64,000 bases of DNA, taken from NCBI GenBank assembly GCA_020832305.1, contig JAFIEV010000017.1, positions 328,236 to 392,235 of the forward strand, written 5' to 3'. Source of the DNA: Cyclobacteriaceae bacterium. GTDB taxonomy: Bacteria; Bacteroidota; Bacteroidia; Cytophagales; Cyclobacteriaceae. The position numbers and the translations under genes are program-made. The notes under the pieces are model-generated. The model worked only from the letters and a program-made list of their open reading frames with translations, was not told the DNA's origin and searched no databases. Every line of letters begins with the position of its first letter. The stretch's first letter is position 1. This document shows positions 27,663 to 37,297 of the stretch, piece after piece.

Positions 27663-29087
27663 TCAACTTCTTGAAAAATAGGTATTAGCAAATTGATAGA
27701 GTTGTTCTTCTTCAAAATAATTGGCAATTATCTGAAGTCCGATGGGCAAATTATTTGCGTCATACCCATTGGGCACTGAAATAGCCGGAATTCCGGCTAC
27801 CGAAGCCTGTACGGTAAACAGGTCTGCCAAATACATTTCCAGGGGATTTTTGTTGTGTTCACCCAGTTTAAAGGCGGTGGTAGGTGTAACGGGCATGAGT
27901 AAAAAGTCGTGTTCTGTGAGAATTTTTATTGCTTCTGCACGTATTAAGTTTCTGACTTTTTGTGCTTTGGTGTAAAAAGCATCATAATAACTGGCGCTCA
28001 ATACAAAAGTACCCAACATAATTCTGCGTCTGACTTCCTCCCCGAATGCTTGTGTGCGGGTTTTCTTATACATATCAAGGATGCCTTTGGCATCCCGGGT
28101 TCTGTATCCGTACTTTACACCATCATATCGCGATAAATTTGAACTGGATTCAGCTGTGATTAGAATATAATAGGTAGGCAATGCATATTTTAGTAAGGGA
28201 AAACTTACGGGAATTACTTCATGACCTGCCTCTTTAAGCATTTGAAGAGATGAGGACAAGTTCTGCTTTATATCTTCCTGTACCCCGTCACCATCGAGTA
28301 ATTCTTTTACATATGCCACTTTGGCCGGGCCATTCCACAATAGATTTTTAGAATATGCCGGCACTTCGCTTCTTGACACCGTACTATCGTATTCGTCTGC
28401 ACCCGCCATAATTTCAAGAACCAGGGCATTATCCTCTATATTTGAAGAAAAAACGCCGACACAATCAAAAGACGATGCATAGGCAAGCAAGCCATAGCGA
28501 GAAACCCTGGAGTAGGTGGGTTTAATGCCGACTACATCGCAGAATGCAGCTGGTTGCCTGATTGACCCGCCAGTATCAGAACCCAGTGCGACTGTACAAA
28601 GTCCTGCCTGTACTGCAACAGCGGAGCCTCCGGAAGAACCTCCTGGTACACGAGAATTATCAGCGGCATTGAGTACCGGACCATATGCAGAATTTTCATT
28701 CGAAGAACCCATTGCAAACTCATCGCAATTAAGTCTGCCAATAATAATGGCATCTTCGTCGAGGAGACGCTGAAGGGCAGTAGCAGTAAATTGAGATACA
28801 AACCCTTCCAGAATTTTACTTGCAGCCTGAATTTTGTGATCCTTCAGGCAAAAAACATCTTTTATTCCTACAACCATCCCTGCTAACCTGCCAGCTTTTC
28901 CCTGTTGAATCTTTTGATCGATTATACGGGCCCTCTGAAGTGATTCTTCACTAAAAACTTCAAGAAAAGCATTGAGGTGACGGTTTTCTTCTATTTTTTT
29001 CAGATAGAAAAGCACTATATCTTCGCATGAGGCATTTTTACCTTCAATAAGTTGCCTGATATCTGAAAAAGATCGAATTGACTCCAA
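27663..29087 (-). CDS. gatA: Glutamyl-tRNA(Gln) amidotransferase subunit A
   Basis: A 474-residue amidase-signature enzyme of the GatCAB complex, which turns Glu-tRNA(Gln) into Gln-tRNA(Gln). The Ser-cisSer-Lys triad is readable: Lys in 'VVGIKDVFC', cis-Ser in 'PGGSSGGSAVAV', and the nucleophile Ser in 'GSDTGGSIRQPAAF'. 'FAMGSSNENSAYGPVLN' and 'GIKPTYSRVSRYGLLAYASS' are GatA-specific. gatB and gatC are not in the window. It is tightly packed between tatA (6 nt) and the transglycosylase (3 nt). Confidence 0.94.
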   Translation of the reverse strand: MESIRSFSDIRQLIEGKNASCEDIVLFYLKKIEENRHLNAFLEVFSEESLQRARIIDQKIQQGKAGRLAGMVVGIKDVFCLKDHKIQAASKILEGFVSQFTATALQRLLDEDAIIIGRLNCDEFAMGSSNENSAYGPVLNAADNSRVPGGSSGGSAVAVQAGLCTVALGSDTGGSIRQPAAFCDVVGIKPTYSRVSRYGLLAYASSFDCVGVFSSNIEDNALVLEIMAGADEYDSTVSRSEVPAYSKNLLWNGPAKVAYVKELLDGDGVQEDIKQNLSSSLQMLKEAGHEVIPVSFPLLKYALPTYYILITAESSSNLSRYDGVKYGYRTRDAKGILDMYKKTRTQAFGEEVRRRIMLGTFVLSASYYDAFYTKAQKVRNLIRAEAIKILTEHDFLLMPVTPTTAFKLGEHNKNPLEMYLADLFTVQASVAGIPAISVPNGYDANNLPIGLQIIANYFEEEQLYQFANTYFSRS

Positions 29088-29093
29088 TGAAAT

Positions 29094-29297
29094 TTACTTT
29101 TTATCGGTTTCCTTAATATTGTCTTCAATTTCGTCTTTGATTTCTTTTGTGGCATCTTTAAATTCCCGGATGCCCTTACCCAATCCTCTGGCGAGTTCAG
29201 GTATTTTTTTAGCGCCAAAGAAAATCAATAGCACCAGTACAATCAGGGTGATCTCCCACGGACCTAATCCACCAATGAATGCAAATACATTACCCAT
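29094..29297 (-). CDS. tatA: Sec-independent protein translocase TatA
   Basis: A 67-residue TatA/E protein of the twin-arginine export pore. A short periplasmic N-terminus is followed by one membrane helix ('WEITLIVLVLLIFF'), the hinge 'FGAKKIPELARGLGKGIREF', and a charged amphipathic and acidic tail. It is the first gene of the leftward string tatA-gatA-mltD-DUF4837-ruvA-sprA; its 206 bp upstream region shows no exact promoter match. TatC is not seen here. Confidence 0.93.
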   Translation of the reverse strand: MGNVFAFIGGLGPWEITLIVLVLLIFFGAKKIPELARGLGKGIREFKDATKEIKDEIEDNIKETDKK

Positions 29298-29503
29298 AAT
29301 TCCTGTTATGTTTAAAAGGTTATTAATTTAATCCGTAAATATAGTTATACTTAGTCATCACTCAAATGAGAGGTAAGTTTATTTATTTTATTGTATCAAT
29401 TAGAAATAAATATAAAGGCCAACTTTCAGGATAAATCAAATCTTAGGGTGATGACTTTAATGAAAGAGGCTGTTAAAGGGAACTTGATTCTCAACGGTTA
29501 AAG

Positions 29504-30697
29504 TTATTTTTTTGCCAGCCAATCTTCCGGATTGAGCTTTTGCGCATTTTTCCATACCTGAAATTGCACTTCAGAAACACCTTGATTATCAGTATTAACT
29601 TTACCGATAACCTGATCTGCGTTTACCTGCTGGCCTTTTTTTACAGCAACTTCTTTTAGTCGGGCATATACGGTAAAATATTCACCATGCTGAATTATCA
29701 CAACATTTTTCATATCGCCGGGAATTACAGCTACCATTTTTACTTCGCCGGCAAAAACCGATTTAACTTCAGCATTGGCAGTGGTCTGTATATTGACGCC
29801 ATCGTTTTTACGACTTACGGTTTTGTAAACCGGATGAGCGTTAATCCCAAAATGTTCTGAGATAAAACCTTGACTAACAGGCCACGGCAAGCGATTTTTA
29901 TTTTTGGCAAAATTGGCTGAAAGGTTTTTAACATCGACACTCAGGTCTTTGAATTCCTTGCCGTCTTTTTTCATTTCTGCGGCCAAAAATTGTGAAATAA
30001 GGTTTTCCAATCTGCCTACATCCTTTTTTCTGGCATCAATTTCTTGCTTTAGTTCTTTTTCTCTGCTGCGTAATTTTGCTATTAGATCATTTTGTTGTTG
30101 CTGCAGACTTTGTATTTTCTGGCTTTCGGCCAATTGGTCATCCAGCAACTTCTGTTTTTCATTTCTTTGAGATTGAAGGTTGCTCCGCTCTTCCATCAAC
30201 TGGTTCCTCACCTGGTTGATAAGTTCCACCTGGTTTTTTCTGGCCAGGCTGTATTGTTCCATGTATTTAATTCGCAGGATTAACTGGTTAAATGTGCCTG
30301 AAGAGAAAATGAAAGTAAGCCGGTTGAGGGCATTCCCCGACCTGTAGGCTGTATATATCATAGATGCGTATTCTTTTTTCAGACTTTCAAGGTCGCTTTC
30401 CAGGGATTCTATAACTACACCATTTTGTCCGATTTGAGCATTTAAAAATTGAATTTCTTTATTGATTGATCCTACCAGACTTTTGCGGGACATCAATTGT
30501 TGCTGCAGGGCGGTTAATTGACCCATGCCCGCCTGGGTTTGTTTTTCTGTCTGGCTTAGTATTTTTTCGGTCTCCTGTATCTTTTTTAATATTTCCCTTT
30601 TTTCATTTTCGAGCTGCGTTCTGTTTTGCGCCAGGAGCCCAGGTAAAATCCACAGCATTTGCAACGATACCAATATGACGATTTTACTGCTTGCGTT
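29504..30697 (-). CDS. EnvC-like coiled-coil protein with degenerate M23/LytM domain
   Basis: A protein of about 397 residues from the ATG at 30697 (an ATG 18 nt upstream overlaps the previous gene further). A signal peptide ('IVILVSLQMLWILPGLLAQ') is followed by a long coiled coil (~25-255) and a C-terminal LytM fold. The zinc ligands of active M23 peptidases appear lost: the expected H-x-x-x-D region reads 'SRKNDGVNIQ' and the HxH strand reads 'VQFQVW'. EnvC of E. coli is similarly inactive and activates amidases at the division site; an activator role is inferred here. The gene overlaps the DUF4292 lipoprotein gene by 14 nt. Confidence 0.85.
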   Translation of the reverse strand, partial: NASSKIVILVSLQMLWILPGLLAQNRTQLENEKREILKKIQETEKILSQTEKQTQAGMGQLTALQQQLMSRKSLVGSINKEIQFLNAQIGQNGVVIESLESDLESLKKEYASMIYTAYRSGNALNRLTFIFSSGTFNQLILRIKYMEQYSLARKNQVELINQVRNQLMEERSNLQSQRNEKQKLLDDQLAESQKIQSLQQQQNDLIAKLRSREKELKQEIDARKKDVGRLENLISQFLAAEMKKDGKEFKDLSVDVKNLSANFAKNKNRLPWPVSQGFISEHFGINAHPVYKTVSRKNDGVNIQTTANAEVKSVFAGEVKMVAVIPGDMKNVVIIQHGEYFTVYARLKEVAVKKGQQVNADQVIGKVNTDNQGVSEVQFQVWKNAQKLNPEDWLAKK

Positions 30698-31442
30698 CAT
30701 ACCTCGCTGGCACATTAAAAGGAAACTTCAAAGGTTTAAGGCTTAATTCTGGTTTTTGGTGCTCAATTTCAATACTGGTATCCACAAGGCCATAATCGGC
30801 ATCGTAGACCATTTTTACATTACATGAATGTGCAAACTGGTATTGGTCTAATCTACCAAAGTCGGCATATTGCAGGCTAAGCGAATTTTTTGAATCCAGG
30901 ATGCGCATTAACATTGTTTCCAGTTTTTTATTTTGGTTGTTAATATAGCTTTCTATTACCAAAAATCCATCTTTATGTTCAATTTTCAATTGTTCTTGTT
31001 CTTTTTGCAGCCTGTCATGATGAGAGAAAGGGATTGGCAGGTTGCCTAGGATCACTGATTGCATAAGTTGAAAATCAACCTTAAAACCAAGGTCTTTACT
31101 CATTTGGCCGTAATCAATAACTGAGTAATTTTTATCAAGCCGATTGATAACCACGATAGAGTCTTCAGTAATTACCGCTCTTGAAACTTCCACCCCTACG
31201 GAAGGAGAGAGGGAAAGCCAAATGATACTGTCTTTCTTCATGCGTATATTTGCGATACCCCTGATGCTTTTGTCTCCCTGGTCGTAGCTTATTCTGGAAC
31301 GGGATGAAAAATAATCAAAATCGATTTGTTCTACAGCGAGTCCCTCCAGGTTCTTTCTGCCAGCAGTTGATAATTCCTTTTTACAAGATACAAAACCCAG
31401 GGCAAGCATTAGTACCACCCCGATTGAAAAATATTTATTCAT
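30684..31442 (-). CDS. DUF4292 family lipoprotein
   Basis: About 252 residues from the ATG at 31442, with a lipobox at GFVSC (Cys ~20). The DUF4292 family is confined to Bacteroidota and has a LolA/LolB-like beta-sheet pattern ('SRISYDQGDKSIRGIANIRM', 'IIWLSLSPSVGVEVSRAVI'), suggesting a lipid- or lipoprotein-handling envelope role; that is inference. The start codon overlaps the TPR gene stop (ATGAATAA), and the end overlaps the EnvC-like gene, so all three are translationally coupled. A further in-frame start at 31460 would lie before the positively charged signal region. Confidence 0.85.
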   Translation of the reverse strand: MNKYFSIGVVLMLALGFVSCKKELSTAGRKNLEGLAVEQIDFDYFSSRSRISYDQGDKSIRGIANIRMKKDSIIWLSLSPSVGVEVSRAVITEDSIVVINRLDKNYSVIDYGQMSKDLGFKVDFQLMQSVILGNLPIPFSHHDRLQKEQEQLKIEHKDGFLVIESYINNQNKKLETMLMRILDSKNSLSLQYADFGRLDQYQFAHSCNVKMVYDADYGLVDTSIEIEHQKPELSLKPLKFPFNVPARYERKQ

Positions 31443-33210
31443 AAAGTTTCCTGTCGGCAATTTTTTTATCTATCAAATCAGAAGTATCATCCATTCCTTT
31501 GGCGCGTTGCCACTGATGTACAGCTGAATCGACTTCCCCCAGTTTAAAAAGTATGTCGCCATAATGTTCTATGATGGTGCCGCTCAATTTATCATGCTCG
31601 AGGGCTTTTTCGATGTATATTCGCGCTTCTTTATATTCTCCCAGCTGATAGAGCACCCAGGCGTAGGTGTCGAGATAGGTCGGATTGTCAGGATGTGCCT
31701 TTACAAGTTTTGAAGACATTTTTTTAGCCTGATCGAGCCTTTCTTTACGCAGGGAAAGAAAATAACTGTAATTATTGAGTACATGGTCATTATTAGGATT
31801 GTGTAATAATGCTGCTTCATAAGAAGCATCAGATTTTTTATGCTCATCTACTTGATGGTAGGCATCGCCAAGCTGTGCATTAAAATATGACTTCAATTCT
31901 TCATTCCTGCCAGAAAGCTTTTTGCCCTGTTCCAGTTCATCTATGGCACGATCATACTTTTTTCTGATCATATAGGCTGTTCCTGAAAAGTAATAAAGAA
32001 GTGGTTGATTGGGATACAGTTCCAATGCTTTTTGAGCATATTGATTTACTTCTTCAAATTTTTCTGCCTGACTTAATAATTGCAGCGTATTTTGCCACAA
32101 ACTGTAATTTGTAGCACCTAATTCAATGGCTTTGAGATACATATTGAGTGCATCAGTATTTTCACTGTTTCTCATGAGTAAATCACCGTTGATGGCATAG
32201 GCATCAGCTGCATCAGGATGCGCTTCTACAAGTGTTTGCCCCAGATCGAGTAACAATTCGAAAACATCTTCGTTTGGCAATTTTTCAATTTGTTTAACCA
32301 TTAATTGCAACTTGATGGTCATATCGAGTTTTGGATTCGAAAAGGCTCTTTGTATCAGTTGGCTGGAAAGATCATTTTTGCCTTGACGCTTATAAATATC
32401 GGCCAGCATCATAGCTGCCATAGCATCGTTGGGTTCGATTTCTAGCAGTTCTTCAAGGTAAGGTACTGCCTTTTCATACATTCCGTTGGAAATAAAAATT
32501 TCAGAAAGCGCTATAACATACCTCACTTCACCAGGAAAAGCTTTAATGAGCTTTTCACCTTCTTTAACTGCTTCATTGAGCTTACTCATGGAAAGGTAAA
32601 GTTTTTGCTTTTGGGCAATCACCTGATCATTGAGTCCAAACCGTTCTTCAACCCGGTCGTAAACTTCAATAGCTTTATCCAGTTTTTCCTGGTAAGTATA
32701 TAAGGCCGCCAGATCAAAAAGGTATTCCTCAGAATTGTCAATTTTTGAAATCAACTCTTCATATACGGCTGAAGCTTCGGCAAACTTAGATTGCTGTGTA
32801 TATACTTCGGCGACCAGCAGATAGAAAAACTTGTTTTTCGAATCAATTTGCAGCGCCTTTTGTGCATTTTCCAAGGCTTTGTCATAATCCTCACTTTTTT
32901 GAAAAATCCTGGCCATTTTAAAATATGCAGTGGCATTTGCCGCATCATATTCCAAAGCCTTTTGATACAATACAAAAGCCTTCGCAAAATCATCCAGCAT
33001 AAAGTATTTTTCGGCCTCGATGAGGTAATACTCCGAGAGTCTTGGATCTTCATTTCCTCCGCTTTTTCGCGAGTTGGTTTTTGTCTCCTGTACAGGGTTG
33101 CTGCTTTTTTTCCGTTGTGCCTCTGCATTATTTGTGAAGAATAGCATTGGCACTACGCCCATTAAAAAGGCAAGGGTTTTAAATTTTCTGATGATTGCAA
33201 TGTATGTCAT
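31435..33210 (-). CDS. Secreted TPR-repeat protein
   Basis: A 591-residue protein with a signal peptide ('TLAFLMGVVPMLFFTNNAEA') and a basic, Ser/Asn-rich linker. Roughly ten to twelve tetratricopeptide repeats fill residues ~60-570 (for example 'AFVLYQKALEYDAANATAYF', 'YDKALENAQKALQIDSKNKF', 'KEARIYIEKALEHDKLSGTI'). TPRs act as protein-binding scaffolds; the coupling with DUF4292 and EnvC-like genes suggests a periplasmic or outer-membrane assembly role. The set TPR-DUF4292-M23 is a conserved neighbourhood in this phylum (from memory). The 198 bp gap to the flippase upstream holds no recognisable gene. Confidence 0.85.
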   Translation of the reverse strand: MTYIAIIRKFKTLAFLMGVVPMLFFTNNAEAQRKKSSNPVQETKTNSRKSGGNEDPRLSEYYLIEAEKYFMLDDFAKAFVLYQKALEYDAANATAYFKMARIFQKSEDYDKALENAQKALQIDSKNKFFYLLVAEVYTQQSKFAEASAVYEELISKIDNSEEYLFDLAALYTYQEKLDKAIEVYDRVEERFGLNDQVIAQKQKLYLSMSKLNEAVKEGEKLIKAFPGEVRYVIALSEIFISNGMYEKAVPYLEELLEIEPNDAMAAMMLADIYKRQGKNDLSSQLIQRAFSNPKLDMTIKLQLMVKQIEKLPNEDVFELLLDLGQTLVEAHPDAADAYAINGDLLMRNSENTDALNMYLKAIELGATNYSLWQNTLQLLSQAEKFEEVNQYAQKALELYPNQPLLYYFSGTAYMIRKKYDRAIDELEQGKKLSGRNEELKSYFNAQLGDAYHQVDEHKKSDASYEAALLHNPNNDHVLNNYSYFLSLRKERLDQAKKMSSKLVKAHPDNPTYLDTYAWVLYQLGEYKEARIYIEKALEHDKLSGTIIEHYGDILFKLGEVDSAVHQWQRAKGMDDTSDLIDKKIADRKLYE

Positions 33211-33408
33211 GATCTAAGAGATTCCCTAAAGTATTGTTCAATGGCAAGAAGATCTTTATGCCAGACTGGCAAGAAATTCATTTCTTAAAACGTGCGATAT
33301 CTGTTCTATTGTATGCATTATTTAAATTCATCAATCAAACATCATGTATGATTTCACAAATATTAAACCAATTCTTAGCCTGTACTGTTCTAAAATGCAA
33401 AGTTACGA

Positions 33409-34917
33409 TTATTTTATGAAATTTTTTATCATTGGTTTTTCGATGAAATAAACGAGTAAAACATATAATAATAGTGGTATTTGTCTGAGCAACTGCCGGA
33501 TAACTGCCGATGAATTTTCAATAGAAAGACCTGCAAAAAGCAATATAATGGCGATTGCAAAATATAAACCGGCTTTTTTAAGGTTGTAAGGTACCGGATA
33601 ATATTTTTTTCCAATCATAAAAGCTGAAATGGCCATGCCGGCATAAACTGTCAAGGTGATAAAACTGCTGGCTTCATAACCACCAATGGGGATTAACCAT
33701 ACATTCAATACGAGAGTTGCCAGGGCAGCAACTATGGAAATCAGCATGCCAAAGTAAGTTTTGTCTGTTATTTTATACCAGATAGAGAAATTGTAATACA
33801 AGCCAAGAAAGAAATTGGCAACTAAAAGAACCGGCACCACATGTAATCCCTCCCAGAATTTGGGGTTTCTCAGGAATATAACTTTTATAATATCTAAATT
33901 CATGGAAATGGCAAGTATGGCAAAAGCGCCAAAAATCACGAAATAATAAAACACACGCGCATAGGTGTCTTCTGTGTTTTTTTCAAGGGTTTGCGCAAAG
34001 AAAAAAGGCTCAGCCGCATACCGGAAAGCCTGTATGGCAAGCGACATAAACAGGGACAATTTATAGCAATTCCCAAAAATTCCCAGGGCTTCCCTTGCAG
34101 TTTGACCCGGGTAAAAATTGTCGGGAAGGAGTTGTCGAAGCAAAGACCTTGACAGCATTTCATTGGTAACCCCTGCCAGACCCATGATCATAAGCGGCAA
34201 TGAATACCAAAACATCTGTTTGAGCATACCGGTATCTATTCTGATACGCCAATTTCTGAAACTCGATGCCATCAAAGGCAGATACATCAGGTTGGCAATC
34301 AGGTTAGAGATAAAAACGTACTCAACATTGTATTCCGGCCTGTAGACGAGGCGTACCAATGGCTCAAATTCTACAAGGAAATTACCCTGGTAAACATTTT
34401 TACAGAAGTATAAAAAGAAAATGTTTAAGGATATATTCAATCCTATATTGGTAATTTTGAGGACTGCAAAATTTACCGCTTTGTGTTCGTATCTCAGCCT
34501 GGCAAAAGGAATGGAAACAATGGCATCAACTGCCAGTATAATTGAAAACCAATAAATAAATTCGGGCCGGTGTGGGTAATCAAGCCAGATAGAAATGGGT
34601 TCTGCCAATAAACTAAGCAATACAGAAAGGCCTAAGCTGGTAAAAATAATAAAACTGAGTGCTGTATTGTAAACCTGATCTGAATTTGACGGATTTTTTG
34701 AAACAAACCTGAAAAAAGCAGTTTCCATGCCCAACAGGTAAATGATGTTTAAAAAGGCGGCATAGGCATAAAATTCAATCTGAATTCCGTTTTCTGCCAC
34801 TGATAAAATACTTGCCGAAGTGTAAAAAGGGACAAGTAAAAAATTTACAGCCCTGCCCACTATACTGCTTAAACCATAGATTGCAGTTTCGCCGGCAAGT
34901 TTTGTCAGTTTACCCAT
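33409..34917 (-). CDS. Lipopolysaccharide/oligosaccharide flippase (MATE-like)
   Basis: A 502-residue polytopic membrane protein with about 12-14 hydrophobic segments. The N-terminus 'GKLTKLAGETAIYGLSSIVG' followed by 'AVNFLLVPFYT' is the usual opening of polysaccharide flippases in this phylum, and the C-terminal half ends with paired helices ('LYFAIAIILLFAGLSI', 'IPLLLYVLLVYFI'). It probably moves lipid-linked glycans across the inner membrane. It starts 20 nt after the enoyl-CoA hydratase stop and is likely in its transcript. Confidence 0.85.
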   Translation of the reverse strand: MGKLTKLAGETAIYGLSSIVGRAVNFLLVPFYTSASILSVAENGIQIEFYAYAAFLNIIYLLGMETAFFRFVSKNPSNSDQVYNTALSFIIFTSLGLSVLLSLLAEPISIWLDYPHRPEFIYWFSIILAVDAIVSIPFARLRYEHKAVNFAVLKITNIGLNISLNIFFLYFCKNVYQGNFLVEFEPLVRLVYRPEYNVEYVFISNLIANLMYLPLMASSFRNWRIRIDTGMLKQMFWYSLPLMIMGLAGVTNEMLSRSLLRQLLPDNFYPGQTAREALGIFGNCYKLSLFMSLAIQAFRYAAEPFFFAQTLEKNTEDTYARVFYYFVIFGAFAILAISMNLDIIKVIFLRNPKFWEGLHVVPVLLVANFFLGLYYNFSIWYKITDKTYFGMLISIVAALATLVLNVWLIPIGGYEASSFITLTVYAGMAISAFMIGKKYYPVPYNLKKAGLYFAIAIILLFAGLSIENSSAVIRQLLRQIPLLLYVLLVYFIEKPMIKNFIK

Positions 34918-34937
34918 TTTTATATCAGGAAACTGTA

Positions 34938-35723
34938 TTAGTCGCCAGTGAATTTTGGTTTTCTCTTTTCCAGAAATGCATGTGTGCCTTCTTTGAAGTC
35001 CTTCGATTTACAACAATTGGCAAAGCTGTTTGCTTCCATGAGATAGCCATCTTCGTCATGAACAAAGGCAGTGTTAACGCAATTGATGAGCATACTGATG
35101 GCCAAAGGTGCATTTTGAGCTATTCTCTGCAATAGGGCAGTTGCTTTTTCAAGGCCCTTATTTTTGTCCTCTACCAAATAATTAATTAATCCATAATCCA
35201 TGGCTTTCTCAGCGCTTATCATCTCTCCCGTCATCATCATTTCATAAGCCAGACCTTTACCAATCAATCTCGACAACCTTTGCGTTCCCCCATAGGCGGG
35301 AATGAGGCCAAGTGTTACTTCAGGCATTCCAAATCTGGCCGATTGAGTAGCAATCCGCATGTGGCAAGCTAGTGCAAGCTCACAGCCTCCTCCTAAGGCA
35401 TATCCGTTTACTACTGCAATAACCGGTTTAGGACAATCCTCGATCAAAGTCATTACTTCCTGTCCGTTTTCCGCAAATTTTCTTCCATTTACCTCAGATA
35501 GTTCAGTAAATTCCTTGATGTCGGCCCCGGCGGCAAAAGCCTTGTCACCAGATCCGGTGATGATAATGCCTGATACTTCGTCATTATCGTAATTTTCCTG
35601 TATTACCTCCCTTAGTTCTGCAAGCGTAGCCTGATTGAGTGCATTGAGTTTGTCAGGTCGGTCGATGCTTATGACCAGGATACCATCATCGATCTTTTGA
35701 AATAAATTCTTGATCAAGCCCAT
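34938..35723 (-). CDS. Enoyl-CoA hydratase/isomerase (crotonase) family
   Basis: A 261-residue crotonase-fold enzyme. The oxyanion-hole segment 'KAFAAGADIKEF' and both catalytic glutamates, in 'GGGCELALACHMRIA' and 'FGMPEVTLGLIPAYGGTQRL', are present, so true enoyl-CoA hydratase activity in fatty-acid breakdown is likely. Length is normal. Its promoter (35746-35776) is a perfect TTG-N20-TATATTTG, overlapped by a 21 bp palindrome (35734-35754) that could be an operator, for example for a TetR-type regulator. Confidence 0.9.
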   Translation of the reverse strand: MGLIKNLFQKIDDGILVISIDRPDKLNALNQATLAELREVIQENYDNDEVSGIIITGSGDKAFAAGADIKEFTELSEVNGRKFAENGQEVMTLIEDCPKPVIAVVNGYALGGGCELALACHMRIATQSARFGMPEVTLGLIPAYGGTQRLSRLIGKGLAYEMMMTGEMISAEKAMDYGLINYLVEDKNKGLEKATALLQRIAQNAPLAISMLINCVNTAFVHDEDGYLMEANSFANCCKSKDFKEGTHAFLEKRKPKFTGD

Positions 35724-35733
35724 ATAGATCAGT

Positions 35734-35754
35734 TTATATTTGCAGCAAATATAA
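35734..35754. promoter_or_regulatory. 21 bp palindromic putative operator
   Basis: A perfect inverted repeat with arms TTATATTTGC and GCAAATATAA around one central A, 10-11 bp upstream of the enoyl-CoA hydratase start. It covers the -7 box of that gene. Its left arm also contains a TATATTTG in the plus direction, facing metK. The symmetry exceeds what two -7 boxes require, so repressor binding is plausible. Confidence 0.5.
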
Positions 35755-35776
35755 GATATGCCATTCTATTCACCAA
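35746..35776 (-). promoter_or_regulatory. Promoter of the enoyl-CoA hydratase operon
   Basis: On the minus strand TTG (35776-35774), 20 nt spacing, TATATTTG (35753-35746), which is the exact Bacteroidota consensus. It ends 22 nt before the ATG at 35723. Confidence 0.65.
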
Positions 35777-35875
35777 TGTTGAGGCACAGCGTGGCGGTAT
35801 AAAAGCCAAAGAATTCATACATGCAACATGAATAGGATAATCAAGGCATATTTTATTTTTTAAAAATTAATGGTT

Positions 35876-35883
35876 TATCTTTG
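35876..35883 (+). promoter_or_regulatory. -7 element of metK
   Basis: TATCTTTG lies 23 nt before the metK ATG. The -33 region is T-rich without an exact TTG. No SAM-riboswitch-like structure was evident in the 183 bp upstream region. Confidence 0.55.
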
Positions 35884-35906
35884 CCCGTCTTAAATTTTTA
35901 ATACAA

Positions 35907-37157
35907 ATGCCATATTTATTCACATCAGAATCTGTATCTGAGGGGCATCCTGATAAGGTGGCCGATCAGATTTCAGATGCCTTGCTCGATCATTTTATTT
36001 GTGTCGACAAAAATGCCAAAGTTGCCATAGAGACCCTTGTAACAACAGGGCTGGCGATAATCAGCGGAGAAGTAAAAACCAATGCATATGTCGATGTACA
36101 AAAAGTTGCCAGGGACGTTATAGCCCGCATTGGTTATACAAAAGGGGAGTATTATTTTGATTCGAATTCCTGTGGAGTAATAAGTACCATACATGAGCAG
36201 TCACCGGATATTAACCAGGGGGTTGAGCGCAGTGAGGAAATGGAACAAGGTGCGGGTGATCAGGGCATGATGTTTGGCTATGCCACCAGGGAAACCGAAA
36301 ATTACATGCCACTTGCATTGGATTTGGCGCATAAAATATTGCAGGAGCTTGCTCTATTACGCAGGGAAAGCAAAGAAATGAATTACCTGAGACCTGATGC
36401 CAAATCACAGGTAACCATTGAGTACGATGACAATCATCAACCTGTGCGAATAGATACCATTGTTGTTTCAACACAACACGATGATTTTGACAGCGAAGTA
36501 AAAATGCTTGAAAGAATTAAAAAAGATGTAATCGAAATTTTAATTCCCCGCGTCAAACAGTCTCTTAAACCCGATTTGCAAAAACTCTTCAATGGGCAGA
36601 TCACATATCATGTTAATCCAACAGGTAAATTTGTAATTGGAGGGCCTCATGGTGACACCGGTCTCACTGGAAGAAAAATTATAGTAGATACATACGGAGG
36701 AAAGGGTGCACATGGTGGTGGAGCTTTTTCAGGAAAAGATCCTTCTAAAGTAGACCGCTCTGCAGCCTATGCCACTCGCCACATAGCAAAAAATCTTGTC
36801 GCTGCAGGTGTTGCAGATGAAATTCTTGTGCAGGTATCTTATGCCATTGGCGTTGCCAGACCAATGGGAATTTATGTAAATACTTACGGCACCTCCAATG
36901 TAAAGATGACCGATGGTGAAATCGCTAAAAAAGTCGGTGATATTTTTGATATGAGACCCGCAGCTCTGATCAAACGCCTCAAATTGCTTGAGCCAATTTA
37001 TTCAGACAGTGCAGCCTACGGACATATGGGCCGCGAACCGGAAATAAAATCCGTTCAATTTAAGGTCAATGGCGAAATGATAGAAAAAACAGTCGAAACG
37101 TTTACTTGGGAGAAACTCGACTTTGTGGATAAAGTAAAGGATGCTTTCGGCCTCTGA
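35907..37157 (+). CDS. metK: S-adenosylmethionine synthetase
   Basis: A 416-residue enzyme joining methionine and ATP into S-adenosylmethionine. All three family domains are present: '[20 protein letters not shown]' near the N-terminus, '[16 protein letters not shown]' (~115), '[20 protein letters not shown]' (~250), and the P-loop-like '[19 protein letters not shown]' (~272). The C-terminus matches the longer Bacteroidota form. It has its own promoter, and a bidirectional terminator follows at 37257. Confidence 0.97.
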   Translation: MPYLFTSESVSEGHPDKVADQISDALLDHFICVDKNAKVAIETLVTTGLAIISGEVKTNAYVDVQKVARDVIARIGYTKGEYYFDSNSCGVISTIHEQSPDINQGVERSEEMEQGAGDQGMMFGYATRETENYMPLALDLAHKILQELALLRRESKEMNYLRPDAKSQVTIEYDDNHQPVRIDTIVVSTQHDDFDSEVKMLERIKKDVIEILIPRVKQSLKPDLQKLFNGQITYHVNPTGKFVIGGPHGDTGLTGRKIIVDTYGGKGAHGGGAFSGKDPSKVDRSAAYATRHIAKNLVAAGVADEILVQVSYAIGVARPMGIYVNTYGTSNVKMTDGEIAKKVGDIFDMRPAALIKRLKLLEPIYSDSAAYGHMGREPEIKSVQFKVNGEMIEKTVETFTWEKLDFVDKVKDAFGL

Positions 37158-37256
37158 TTAAATTACCTTCCAAAAACTTCAGCACAATAAAAAAGAGTCT
37201 GCAAGTTTCTCAGGCCGTAAAAATTTTTTAGGGAATAAAGTAAAGCAACATGTATT

Positions 37257-37284
37257 AAAAAAGGGGCACTCAAGCCCCTTTTTT
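37257..37284. terminator. Bidirectional terminator between metK and hpf
   Basis: AAAAAAGGGG (37257-37266) pairs with CCCCTTTTTT (37275-37284) across an 8 nt loop. It serves metK on the plus strand and hpf on the minus strand. Confidence 0.85.
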
Positions 37285-37297
37285 AATAGTGGTTTCA

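Noticed and set aside
35755..35906. Possible SAM riboswitch upstream of metK
   Set aside because: The region is short and AT-rich and shows no paired helices or conserved SAM-I/SAM-II-like core; a normal promoter element explains it.
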